Positions 15,650-24,001 are shown, numbered from the stretch's first letter. The stretch is DNA of 32,668 nt from Planctomycetota bacterium (GCA_021805985.1 JAJZDN010000048.1:1-32668); one strand, 5' to 3'. Numbers and translations: made by a program. Notes: a model not told the origin generated them from the sequence alone.

Positions 15650-16378
15650 TCATTTCCGTTTTGCCGTTTGCGTTCCGTTGGGCCGGGGCACGATGGGGTC
15701 CGCTGTGATAAATATGTCAACCCGTCCAGTGAACTTGCCGTTCCTCCCCTGGTACAACTTTGCCTGCCATAGCTGCTGCCCAGCGGGTTTCGGTCCAACG
15801 CGATAGCGGATCGCTGTTGTCAAAAAACGCCGAAGCGATATCCCTTTGACGTTGAATCGCATCGGCGTGGTGAACAGCGCGGGGTGGCGAGGCAACGATA
15901 TTCCACCGCTTCCGCCACCACTCCCACCGCTTCCAAAATTATAAAAGCGAACCCCAGGAAATGCTTTGGCGAAGACGTGCGATTCCAAATTCACTATGCT
16001 CATAGTCCCATGGAGCGTCAGCCTGCGGTTCAATGGATTGCCCTTCCATTTCAATGCCTGCCGGTCCGCCAAGTGAATCACATGCCGATTGCCCGAGCGT
16101 CGCCAGATTCCTATATCGGGGAGTTGATTCCGCAGGAGTTTTAGTTTCTGATGTGTGCTTAATCCTGCTCGCGGGATTTGTATTCGTGCGCCGTAAAGCC
16201 CAGTGCGGGTAACTTTGCCAGCCGGAACAACCTCCTCTTGGGTATAGATGAACTTTGCGTGCAACATCAAATAGAACCCCAAAAATGTCCTCCCACCACT
16301 CGGAACGGCCTTGGCGGCCGCCACAGACATGACAGCAAGGAAGACCACGAAACATATTGTCGGTTTTGCGTTCTGCAT
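15650..16378 (-). CDS. Secreted protein of unknown function, GRVDI-type C-terminus
   Basis: The protein has 242 residues. A signal peptide occupies residues about 7-24 (ICFVVFLAVMSVAAAKA). The mature part has IHLADRQALKWKGNPLNRRL, a Gly/Ser-rich spacer GSGGSGGGSGG near residue 155, and ends with QLWQAKLYQGRNGKFTGRVD followed by IFITADP and a basic tail. The C-terminal block is clearly homologous to a decayed frame at 19500-19600 (LWSAHVYCGKNGKPTGRVDI). AAAGG lies 12 bases before the ATG, at the end of the decayed element upstream. It is the last intact gene of the minus-strand secreted-protein run. I do not recognise a family. Confidence 0.65.
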   Translation of the reverse strand: MQNAKPTICFVVFLAVMSVAAAKAVPSGGRTFLGFYLMLHAKFIYTQEEVVPAGKVTRTGLYGARIQIPRAGLSTHQKLKLLRNQLPDIGIWRRSGNRHVIHLADRQALKWKGNPLNRRLTLHGTMSIVNLESHVFAKAFPGVRFYNFGSGGSGGGSGGISLPRHPALFTTPMRFNVKGISLRRFLTTAIRYRVGPKPAGQQLWQAKLYQGRNGKFTGRVDIFITADPIVPRPNGTQTAKRK

Positions 16379-16394
16379 CGTGGCTTAAATCCTT

Positions 16395-16678
16395 TCAACT
16401 ATTGGCGCAACGCGGATAGGCATTACCAGTTCCGTTCCAAGTTTGATTCGTCTCTGTAACCATAACCGCCACGTCACACTCCACCCAAATCTGCCAATAC
16501 CCCTCAATCATTCGCGTAAATGTCAACGTCGCATTCGACGATGCTGACGGCTGAGTCGGGGTAATGGGTCAGTATAACTGCCCGATGGCGGTGAGCCAAA
16601 GGCGTCGGCCCGCAAAGCCTTGTACTGCACATTGGCAACCGACCAATCGCACCGGGCGGAAAATGACGGCACCGGCAT
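16395..16678 (-). pseudogene. Decayed copy 1 of the SGSYTD element, between two secreted-protein genes
   Basis: From an ATG overlapping the upstream gene's stop (TAATG at 16680-16676), a frame encodes RCDWSVANVQYKALRAD and AFGSPPSGSYTD, then ends at 16523. Homology continues in another frame: PTQPSASSNATLTFTRM, then GYWQIWVECDVAV and TNQTWNGTGNAYPR, ending at a TGA that sits inside the TTGAAAGG ahead of the next gene. A relative at 19239 keeps SGSYTD and PTRPSTSLNATLVFT in one frame, so this copy has a frameshift. The 51-residue 5' part could still be translated by coupling, but this is unproven. Confidence 0.6.
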
Positions 16679-17790
16679 TAATAATACTGGGGCACGGCGA
16701 CATTCGTCCATGGCGACCAAGTGTGCGTATGCGCCAGCTCTACGCGCACGCGATACACGCCGGCTAGGGTCATGTCATACATGCAACTCAAATTGATTGG
16801 CTCGGAATATTTGTACACCATGCCGGGCTTGAGCGTGTACGCCTTGTGTTTCAGGCCCCGCACCGGATGCTTCGCAAGCCAGCGCCCGTAGGCGGTTATG
16901 GCTGGCACCGCAACCCTCGTGACAACCTCGTGTGGCTTAGGCGCTCTGACGTGCCTCACGCGGTCCAGAGAAGAAGGCCCTTGAACCTGAATTGCCCTGA
17001 AATCGACAAACGGGTTGCCGGTCAGACGCAGCTTTATGCGAGATCTGCCGTAGTTGGCGTATTCGGCGTCGATGGTGATTGGCCCCGGCCCTTTCGCATC
17101 CGCGTTGATCAGCAACACTCGGATGCCTGTGGCGTTCGCGCGCGGGACCACTTTCACCGGGGGACCAAGCGCAGCGGCTGGAATTTTTCCGTAAGGTGCC
17201 AGCACGGTGACCCGCAGCGGCTGGCTCACCAGCACGTTGCGCGCGATACGTTTCTGCGTTGCACTGCGGTCCCCGTCCTGCACCAGAAAGATCATTTGTT
17301 CCCGTTTGGTGGACCACAACGGCCCAGGTATACCAACCCGTAGCCCGTATTTGGTTGTCACGCGGACGAGATATCGCCCCGGGAGCGTCATGTCCAAGTA
17401 TTGGCCGACGGGGATGAGATGGCGGTAATCGCCGCTATTTCCGGGAGCGATTAGCCCAATCGGGGTAAATGAAAAGCCGTTTGATGACCACGGTCTAACC
17501 GCCTCCCTGCCAAAGGCGGTCGGCGCAACCTGCGCCGCATGGGGTCCATACGTACCACGGCAGAGGAAGGTATATTCGGGTGCCGAGCGGAATTGGCAGA
17601 ATGTTAAAGGCAATTTGGCTTGATTTCGGAAATAGGCCCGAACCGGTAGCGCAGCACCCGAAGTGTAGACCTTGGCCGCGGAGGTTACGTGAAGCGATAC
17701 GCCGCGCACGGCCGCATCTGATTTCGCAGGAGCCAGTGCGAACAACGCGGACAATGCAAGCACGGGGATGGCTAACGTGAAAATTTTCAT
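16678..17790 (-). CDS. Secreted protein, paralogue B of a tandem pair
   Basis: The protein has 370 residues. AAAGG lies eight bases before the ATG. A classical signal peptide spans residues 1-26 (IPVLALSALFALAPAKSDAA). The mature protein is beta-rich and shares, throughout its length, blocks with the gene at 18038: QYLDMTLPGRYLVRVTTKYG, PLRVTVLAPYGKIP, GNPFVDFRAIQVQGPSS, KPHEV and YSEPINLSCMYDM, then GVYRVRVELAHTHTWSPW. YL-DMTLPG-Y and the C-terminal block suggest two Ig-like or related sandwich domains, each with a strand pattern ending in 'G-Y-x-V-R-V'. The function is unknown. Its start overlaps the end of the upstream element's frame (ATGA) and its stop overlaps the next element's ATG (TAATG). 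Confidence 0.75.
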   Translation of the reverse strand: MKIFTLAIPVLALSALFALAPAKSDAAVRGVSLHVTSAAKVYTSGAALPVRAYFRNQAKLPLTFCQFRSAPEYTFLCRGTYGPHAAQVAPTAFGREAVRPWSSNGFSFTPIGLIAPGNSGDYRHLIPVGQYLDMTLPGRYLVRVTTKYGLRVGIPGPLWSTKREQMIFLVQDGDRSATQKRIARNVLVSQPLRVTVLAPYGKIPAAALGPPVKVVPRANATGIRVLLINADAKGPGPITIDAEYANYGRSRIKLRLTGNPFVDFRAIQVQGPSSLDRVRHVRAPKPHEVVTRVAVPAITAYGRWLAKHPVRGLKHKAYTLKPGMVYKYSEPINLSCMYDMTLAGVYRVRVELAHTHTWSPWTNVAVPQYY

Positions 17791-18029
17791 TTGTCGGGCC
17801 TTTCAATCATTGGGGGAGTACCGGAGGATTGTAGACGATGCTCCAGGTGGGATATTTGTTTGTCAATTGCGTCGTTGCGTTGCCCGCCGCCGGGAGAATA
17901 TTGGTGAGCGTCCATGGAATCAGTATAACTGCCTGACGGTGGCGGACCAAAGGAATCCGCCCGCAATGCTTTGTACTGCACCTTGGCAACCGACCAACCG
18001 CACCGGGCGGAAAATGGCGGTGCCAGCAT
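17787..18029 (-). pseudogene. Decayed copy 2 of the SGSYTD element, frame still open
   Basis: An 80-codon frame starts with ATG nine bases after the stop of the 18038 gene. It encodes RCGWSVAKVQYKALRAD and SFGPPPSGSYTD, and its TGA overlaps the start of the next gene as ATGA. Relative to copy 1, 13 bases differ over the 26 codons from Trp to the Asp of SGSYTD, and 11 of these are in third positions, so this part was coding under selection. After SGSYTD the frame diverges, while a +1 frame keeps GNATTQLTNKYPTWSIVYNP, indicating a frameshift. It may be a relic or a translationally coupled small protein. Confidence 0.55.
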
Positions 18030-18037
18030 TAATAATA

Positions 18038-19192
18038 TTATGGCACGGTGACATTCACCCATGGCGACCAGATATGCGTATGGGCCAGCTTCACGCGGAC
18101 CCGATACACGCCGCTCACGCTCATATCATACATGCAACTCAAGTTGACCGGCTCGGAATAGTTGTAGATCACGTCAGGTTTGAGCACATAGGTTTTCCGT
18201 TTCAAGTCTTTGATAGGATGTTTGCTCAGCCATTGGCCATAGGCGGTCAAGGAGGCAGGGTTCTTGTGAATGTACGGCACCTCATGGGGCCTGGGCTTTT
18301 GGACCGTAGTCGACTCGCCAGGAAAACTCGGCCCGGTAACTTGGATCTCTGAAAAATCAACCAACGGGTTGCCGGCAAGACGCACTTTTGCCGCGCTCTG
18401 GCCGTCATCTACACATTGGACACAAAGAGTAATTGGCCCCGGGCCATTGGCCACCGGATTGGTAAGCAAAAGATGGATACCGGCAGATAGTTTACCGGAT
18501 TGCAGTGGAGTTGTTTTGGCCGACGGCTTTGTCGCCACAACGGGAACTTTCCGGTAGGGCGCAAAAACGGTGATCCGCAGCGGGTTGCTGGTCAATACCT
18601 TGTGCCCAATGAGACGGCTTTTTGCACCCAAAAATCCGTCTTGGATCAGGAATGCGACCTTCGTCGGCTTGATGATGATGTAGTGAGGATGATCCAGTGT
18701 CTGCGGCTGTAGGATGCCAACATATAAACCGTACTTCGTAGTTGCACGCATAACATATAATCCCGGCAAGGTCATGTCGAGGTATCGGCCGACATAGATG
18801 GAAGTATGCGCCACCTCTATGTTGTAAAGAGCCGATTTCCCACTGACAATGAAAAGTGCTGGTGGAAACCCAAATATATTCACCCCGAGGGATTGCTCAG
18901 AACGGATACCGTGGTGTGTGGCCGTTACCCGTCGGTGCAGCACGCCCGCTCCGGCCCCAAATAGGAATGTATAACGGGCCGCCAAATCGTCAGCAATCAC
19001 CAGGGGCAATTTCCCTATATTGTGAATTTTAATCGTAACGGGGACTAGAGACCCCGAAACATACCGGTTGGCGCTGCTGGTCATGATCAAGGCCCCGTAC
19101 TTGGCTGGGTTCGGGATGAGCTTAACTTTACCAAACCCGATGCTGGGCCATAATAATATGCCAACGGCTATTATGCTTGAAATCGTTTTCAT
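18038..19192 (-). CDS. Secreted protein, paralogue A of a tandem pair
   Basis: The protein has 384 residues from MKTISSIIAV; the upstream TTG at 19216 adds only a basic stretch and is less likely. The signal peptide is about residues 1-21 (SIIAVGILLWPSIGFG). It is paralogous over its whole length to the gene at 16678, sharing RYLDMTLPG, TTKYGLYVGI, NPLRITVFAPY, GNPLVDFSEIQVTGPS, KPHEV and YSEPVNLSCMYDM, then GVYRVRVKLAHTHIWSPW. Divergence is substantial (many conservative changes), so the duplication is not recent. A VTIKIHNIGKLPLVI stretch near residue 53 resembles an intracellular-proteinase-inhibitor or Ig-like strand pattern. The function is unknown. Confidence 0.75.
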   Translation of the reverse strand: MKTISSIIAVGILLWPSIGFGKVKLIPNPAKYGALIMTSSANRYVSGSLVPVTIKIHNIGKLPLVIADDLAARYTFLFGAGAGVLHRRVTATHHGIRSEQSLGVNIFGFPPALFIVSGKSALYNIEVAHTSIYVGRYLDMTLPGLYVMRATTKYGLYVGILQPQTLDHPHYIIIKPTKVAFLIQDGFLGAKSRLIGHKVLTSNPLRITVFAPYRKVPVVATKPSAKTTPLQSGKLSAGIHLLLTNPVANGPGPITLCVQCVDDGQSAAKVRLAGNPLVDFSEIQVTGPSFPGESTTVQKPRPHEVPYIHKNPASLTAYGQWLSKHPIKDLKRKTYVLKPDVIYNYSEPVNLSCMYDMSVSGVYRVRVKLAHTHIWSPWVNVTVP

Positions 19193-19238
19193 AGAATCTT
19201 TTCTTTTCAAATTCAATGTTTCGGCCTTAACGGCAAAA

Positions 19239-19727
19239 TCATTTGCTGCGACTCCAAGTACTTGTCAGGGTGCCGCAGCGCGGGGTAAACACCAGTGTGG
19301 CGTTCAGCGATGTTGACGGCCGCGTCGGGCTGATTTGATCAGTATAACTGCCCGATGGCCGCGAGCCAAAGGCGTCGGCCCGCAGGCGGTCGGCCTGCAA
19401 GGCTGGGTACTTTGCGTTTGCGCTGTACCGGCACCCCACTCGCGGTTGGCGGGGATTGCTTGTTCCGGGGAGCAATTTCATTTCCCTTTTGCACACGCGT
19501 AAGCCCCCCGCCGGTTGGGTCGCCGGGTTTGCCAGGATAGAAATGTCAACGCGGCCCGTGGGTTTGCCGTTTTTGCCACAGTATACGTGTGCACTCCAAA
19601 GTTGCGGGCCTGATACGTGTGCATCCCACCGTTGCTGGTCAGATCCGTTAATTTCCCAGTTGAGTGGGAAGTGGTATTTTCTGCTGTTTTCTCGGAACTT
19701 GGAAAGCGGGCGTGGTGGTTGGAAGTT
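19239..19727 (-). pseudogene. Start-less frame: decayed secreted-protein tail plus SGSYTD element copy 3
   Basis: A stop-free frame of about 160 codons without a plausible start overlaps the 3' end of the lipoprotein gene in a different frame. From about 19640 it encodes DQQRWDAHVSGPQLWSAHVY, then CGKNGKPTGRVDISILANP, which matches the C-terminus of the 15650 gene. It then encodes RADAFGSRPSGSYTD and PTRPSTSLNATLVFTP with no frame break. Near 19380 a short duplication gives QADRLRAD. I read it as the residue of a lost secreted-protein gene fused to the best-preserved frame of the element. Confidence 0.6.
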
Positions 19728-20205
19728 TCAATCCACCACTCACGGGAGTCGCCGTCATAATTGTCTGATTCGCAAGATGTTGTTTCTGCAATCCATACTG
19801 CACAACATGCGCCGCCCCGCCGTTAAACTGGGGGGCAGAAGTTCCCTGCCATACTTGGCCGAGATAAAGATCCCGATCCGTAAGCAATCCGTCAAAATGA
19901 TAGCGGCCCCCCGGCACGTCAGGCAGTTGATGCAGCATGTGGCCGGCAATATAAAAGGCCGAGTAATTATCCCACCACGCCGTACACCGGTGCCCTTCAA
20001 ACCGCACGGTGGCACTGTTCATCCAAGGCTGCACGTCAATAATGCGCATTTTGCCGCTGGTAGGCTTGACCACACCCGGGTGGTCCGCTGGATCAACTGA
20101 CTGGGAACATCCAGTGACCAGAAGGCTTAGCACCATCGTCATGGTTAGTGCACACATTATTGCTACCGAAGCGCGGTTCGTGATTTGCCGGTTGGATCTT
20201 ATCAT
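19648..20205 (-). CDS. Lipoprotein of unknown function
   Basis: The protein has 185 residues from MIRSNRQITNRAS; the frame is open further upstream but that part is non-coding in character. Residues 13-33 form a lipoprotein signal ending LLVTGC, with Cys33 as the lipidation site. The mature protein has RIIDVQPWMNSATVRFEGHR, HMLHQLPDVPGGRYHFDGLL and TDRDLYLGQVWQGTS. The last 25 residues are basic and low in complexity, and the stop lies where a decayed frame homologous to another gene begins, so its native C-terminus may have been altered by a rearrangement. I recognise no family. It is divergent from the ABC exporter. Confidence 0.65.
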   Translation of the reverse strand: MIRSNRQITNRASVAIMCALTMTMVLSLLVTGCSQSVDPADHPGVVKPTSGKMRIIDVQPWMNSATVRFEGHRCTAWWDNYSAFYIAGHMLHQLPDVPGGRYHFDGLLTDRDLYLGQVWQGTSAPQFNGGAAHVVQYGLQKQHLANQTIMTATPVSGGLKLPTTTPAFQVPRKQQKIPLPTQLGN

Positions 20206-20357
20206 CACTATGACATGATAAACGAATTGCGACACATTTTCCCGCGCACCAATCCTGCGCACCAGTCCCGCGCACCGGTCCGGCCATGCCATGCTATTCA
20301 TGACCGCGTGTAATATAGTAGAATAACCGGAATGTTGTTCGGCGAAATTGAGGCTGT
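20206..20357. promoter_or_regulatory. Divergent intergenic region ahead of the ABC exporter
   Basis: This 152-bp region between divergent genes contains three imperfect GCGCACCRGTCC-like units in tandem (about 20250-20282) and the AT-rich string GTAATATAGTAGAATA (20311-20326), a possible promoter core for the plus-strand gene. GAGG lies four bases before the ABC exporter ATG, rather close. Confidence 0.4.
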
Positions 20358-22475
20358 ATGCAGGCACTTTGGCGGGTAATTAAAGGGGTGTGGCCGTATC
20401 GCACAGCGGCTATTATCGGTTTTCTCTGTGCTTTGGGCGTAGGCCTGTCCTATGCCAGCGGAATTGCGACGCTGCTGCCGGTGATGAAAATTTTCATCAG
20501 CACCGAAGGGGTGCACGGGTGGGCCAATCAATCCGCGGTGCAGCAGCGGCTGCATCTGAAAATTTTGAATTTAAGCACCTCGGTGCAGGAAAATGCGCTG
20601 GCGGTGGTCATTGCGCAAATTACGCCGCAAACACCGCTACCCTTAAAAACGCTAAAAACCGGGGATCGCGTCGTATCGGTTGCGCTCGTTAACGCCCAGG
20701 GAAAAACGACCCGGGCAAGCCCGCATTGGCAGAGCATGTTGGCTCTGCTGGCGTCAAGTCCCGCCGGGCAAAATGTCCGATTGGCGATCAGTTCCAATAA
20801 CGGCACAGCTTTGCCGCCGATTCTTTTAGCGCTGCCCGCGAGGCCCTGGTACATGCGAGACTTTGTCGCCATTGTCGCAGCGATGCCGCAAAGCCCGCTG
20901 ATGAGCCTGGCCTGGGTTATCGCAGCGTTTATTGTTCTGTGCATTATTGGAAGCATTTTCCGCTATTATCAGCAATATTTATCCATGACCATCGCGGCTC
21001 GGGTGGTCATTAACCTGCGACGAAGAATGTACAACCGAATTGTCCAATTGCCGGCAAGCTATCTGGCGAAAAACGGTACAGCGGACCTGACCAGCCGTCT
21101 GACACAGGATACTGGCGCTCTAACGGAAGGCGTATCGACCCTCCTGGGCAAAACAATTCTGGAACCAGCCAAGGCCATTGGCGTAGCCATCCTGGCGCTT
21201 TGGATTGACTGGAGATTATGCCTGGGCACCGTGCTGGTGATGCCCATTATTGCCATCATCATCCGCAAATTTGCCAAGCACATGCGAAAAGCCAGCCGCC
21301 GGGGCTTGGAACAATGGTCCGGCATGTTGACAATCATGTCCGAAACGCTGGCCGGATTACGGATTGTCAAAGCCTACTCCGGCGAAGGATATGAGCGCCG
21401 GCGTTTTACCCAAGCCAACCGCCTGCTTTACAAGCAGCAGAAAAAAATGAGCCATTATTCCGCCATGTCCCGCCCCACCGTTGAGACTGTGGCCATTATT
21501 CTTGGCAGTATTCCAATTTTAATTGCCGCCAAGTTCGTGCTGCAAAACAGCATCAACAAAGATTCTTTCTTTTTTCTCCTGGCTTGTTTTGCCGCCATTT
21601 TTGAACCGCTGCGTAAATTGGCCGATGTCAACGCCAAACTCCAGCAGGCCAACGCCGCCGCCACACGAATTTTTGAAATCATTGATTCGCCCTCGGAACC
21701 TAATTATTCCCATCAGCTTCGTCACCTGCCCCGGCATGTCCGAAATATCGCCTTTGACCGCGTGAGCTTCACCTACCCCGGCCATGATCAACAGGTGCTT
21801 ACGGATATTTCGCTGACCGTCCAATTTGGCCAAATGGCAGCGATTGTCGGCGGTAATGGCTCGGGGAAAACCACCTTGATGTCCCTGCTTCCCCGACTTT
21901 ATACGCCCACGTCAGGGAATATAAAGATCGACGGCATAGATACCGCCCAGGTGTCCCTCGCGTCGCTTCGCAAGCAAATGGGCCTGGTCACGCAGGAAAC
22001 ATTTCTTTTTGCGGATAGCATTTACAATAATATCGCTTATGGCCGGCGGCACGCCTCACGCGAGGATGTCATGACGGCGAGCATTAAAAGTTTTGCCGAT
22101 GAATTTATCCGCTCATTTCCGGAAGGCTATGACACGCTGGTGGGCCAGGGCGGCATTCGGCTTTCCGGCGGTCAGCGCCAGCGCATCGCCATCGCCCGGG
22201 CCATTTTGCGCGATCCGACGATACTGATTTTTGATGAGGCCATGAGCCAGATCGACACAGAAAGCGAATTCAAAATCGCCATGGCCTTAAAGGAGTTCAT
22301 GAAAAACCGCACCAGCTTTGTCATTGCCCACCGTTTCAGCACCATTGTTTCCGCGGATGTTATTATCTGCCTGGATGCCGGAAAAATTGTGGGAATGGGC
22401 AAGCACCAGGAACTTCTTTCCGCGTGTGAAACGTATCGGCAACTCTACAGCACTCAATTTCGCGAGGTTGGATAA
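20358..22475 (+). CDS. MsbA-like ABC exporter with an enlarged first periplasmic loop
   Basis: The protein has 705 residues, about 120 longer than a typical MsbA half-transporter. TM1 is at about 15-43. An insert at about 50-165 follows, before TM2 (LAWVIAAFIVLCIIGSIF, about 184-201). The insert's LKTGDRVVSVALVNAQGKT, followed by a helix and VRLAISS, resembles a PDZ-like domain. The membrane domain continues with RRRMYNRIVQLPASYLAKNG, and the ATPase domain starts near 455. Walker A is GGNGSGKT (498-505), the signature LSGGQ (602-606), Walker B ILIFDEA (622-628) and the switch His is in IAHRFST. DEAMSQ replaces the usual DEATS. By family it flips lipids or glycolipids across the inner membrane as a homodimer; the substrate is unknown. 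Confidence 0.9.
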   Translation: MQALWRVIKGVWPYRTAAIIGFLCALGVGLSYASGIATLLPVMKIFISTEGVHGWANQSAVQQRLHLKILNLSTSVQENALAVVIAQITPQTPLPLKTLKTGDRVVSVALVNAQGKTTRASPHWQSMLALLASSPAGQNVRLAISSNNGTALPPILLALPARPWYMRDFVAIVAAMPQSPLMSLAWVIAAFIVLCIIGSIFRYYQQYLSMTIAARVVINLRRRMYNRIVQLPASYLAKNGTADLTSRLTQDTGALTEGVSTLLGKTILEPAKAIGVAILALWIDWRLCLGTVLVMPIIAIIIRKFAKHMRKASRRGLEQWSGMLTIMSETLAGLRIVKAYSGEGYERRRFTQANRLLYKQQKKMSHYSAMSRPTVETVAIILGSIPILIAAKFVLQNSINKDSFFFLLACFAAIFEPLRKLADVNAKLQQANAAATRIFEIIDSPSEPNYSHQLRHLPRHVRNIAFDRVSFTYPGHDQQVLTDISLTVQFGQMAAIVGGNGSGKTTLMSLLPRLYTPTSGNIKIDGIDTAQVSLASLRKQMGLVTQETFLFADSIYNNIAYGRRHASREDVMTASIKSFADEFIRSFPEGYDTLVGQGGIRLSGGQRQRIAIARAILRDPTILIFDEAMSQIDTESEFKIAMALKEFMKNRTSFVIAHRFSTIVSADVIICLDAGKIVGMGKHQELLSACETYRQLYSTQFREVG

Positions 22476-22545
22476 AGCATTCAGCGAAACTCAGGCCCAC
22501 ATTTTGGTCCCACATTTTGGCATACCATTTTGCCCAACCATCTGC

Positions 22546-22687
22546 TATAATTCCTGCCCGCCGGGCGCTTGCGAAGGATAGTAGTTCGCAAGCTGCGAAA
22601 AACAGAGAAACAGAGGCCAGGCTGAACTGGCCCGTGCGTCGTACGAACCTGACTTCATGAACCCATAACCAACGCAAGGACTTAAGA
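22546..22687 (+). promoter_or_regulatory. carA promoter candidate and structured leader
   Basis: A TATAAT hexamer at 22546-22551 has no good -35 partner at 16-18 bp. The following leader of about 130 bases holds a perfect 8-bp hairpin, CTTGCGAA / TTCGCAAG (22568-22592, nine-base loop), and a 6-bp hairpin, GGCCAG / CTGGCC (22615-22632). AGGA lies seven bases before the carA ATG. Neither hairpin has a T-run. Regulation by pyrimidines or arginine is known for carA in other bacteria, but no known element is recognisable here. Confidence 0.4.
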
Positions 22688-23893
22688 ATGCCACAACTGC
22701 CAGCCGCCAAACTAGCCTTGGAAGATGGAACGATATTCTCCGGCTTGGGCTTCGGCGCTTCAGTCGCCCGCGCCGGCGAGGTTGTTTTCAACACGTCTCT
22801 TAGCGGATATCAGGAAATTCTGACCGATCCATCTTATCGGGGGCAAATAGTCACCATGACCTGTCCACAGATCGGCAATTATGGCATCGCCGATAGTTCG
22901 GACGAGGAATCTCTGCATCCCCAGGTGGAAGGCTTTATCATCAAAGAACTTTCAACATTGGTAAGCAATTACCGGTCCGTTGAATCACTGCATGACTATC
23001 TCCTGCGACACAACGTCCCCGGCATTGCCGGTATTGATACGCGAGCCTTGGTTCGAAAGCTTAGAACGCAGGGAGCGTTAAAAGGTGTTATCTGTACGGA
23101 TCCCGCTCTGATTTCCGATGACGCCGCTCTGGTAGCCAAAGCCAATGCGTGGAGCGGGTTGGTGGGAGTAGATCTGGTGCAACAGGTCACGCCTGATAAG
23201 GTATACCACTGGGCACAGGACAAGGGAATCTGGGCTCAAAGATCAGATCGTCATGGCGCAGCCGATCACCATGTTGTTGCCATTGATTGTGGTGCCAAAC
23301 GCAATATTCTCCGTAATCTCGCCCAAAGCGGATGCCGCGTAACGGTTGTCCCCGCCACGACTTCCGCGGAAGAAATTCTGGCCCATAAGCCCGACGGGGT
23401 ATTTGTCAGCAACGGCCCCGGCGACCCCGAACCCATCGCCTATGCCCAAGCCACACTGAAAAAACTCATCGGCAAAAAGCCCATCTTTGGTATTTGTCTG
23501 GGCCACCAGCTTCTGGGCCTGGCGCTGGGCGCTGGAACATATAAATTGAAATTCGGCCATCGCGGCGGCAATCAGCCCGTACAAAATATTGGCACCGGCA
23601 AGGTGGAAATAACCTCTCAAAATCATGGCTTTGCCGTGGACGTAGAATCGCTGCGGAAACACGGCGGCGAACCGACGCATATCAACCTTAATGATCAGAC
23701 ACTCGAAGGCTTCCGCATGACCTCCGAGCCGGTGTTTGCTGTGCAATATCACCCCGAAGCCAGCCCCGGCCCGCATGACGCCACCTACTTATTTGACTGC
23801 TTCGTCAAGATGATCCAAACCGGAAAAAGCCCTACCTCCGAAGAAATGAACACCGCCCAAACCCACCGCAATGCCGTTGTTATCAGCGGATAA
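22688..23893 (+). CDS. carA: Carbamoyl-phosphate synthase small (glutaminase) subunit
   Basis: The protein has 401 residues, slightly longer than the usual 380. The N-terminal domain (1-190) shows [27 protein letters not shown] and [17 protein letters not shown]. The class I glutamine amidotransferase domain shows SNGPGDPEP, the nucleophile Cys270 in [34 protein letters not shown] and the His355/Glu357 pair in [11 protein letters not shown]. It supplies ammonia from glutamine to CarB for carbamoyl phosphate, feeding pyrimidine and arginine synthesis. carB is not adjacent. It has a good Shine-Dalgarno sequence and a leader with two hairpins. Confidence 0.97.
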   Translation: MPQLPAAKLALEDGTIFSGLGFGASVARAGEVVFNTSLSGYQEILTDPSYRGQIVTMTCPQIGNYGIADSSDEESLHPQVEGFIIKELSTLVSNYRSVESLHDYLLRHNVPGIAGIDTRALVRKLRTQGALKGVICTDPALISDDAALVAKANAWSGLVGVDLVQQVTPDKVYHWAQDKGIWAQRSDRHGAADHHVVAIDCGAKRNILRNLAQSGCRVTVVPATTSAEEILAHKPDGVFVSNGPGDPEPIAYAQATLKKLIGKKPIFGICLGHQLLGLALGAGTYKLKFGHRGGNQPVQNIGTGKVEITSQNHGFAVDVESLRKHGGEPTHINLNDQTLEGFRMTSEPVFAVQYHPEASPGPHDATYLFDCFVKMIQTGKSPTSEEMNTAQTHRNAVVISG

Positions 23894-24001
23894 ATGGACA
23901 CACTTTCTTAATGCCAAGCAGCACCGCCTCTACTGGTTATTCATTAAACCGCCCCTTCGTGCCCCGTAACTTGGCATTCAGCAGCGTGGCGCACCCCAAC
24001 C

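Noticed and set aside
16395-18029. SGSYTD elements as pure non-coding DNA repeats
   Set aside because: The differences between copies 1 and 2 fall almost only in third codon positions, which is a protein-level signature.
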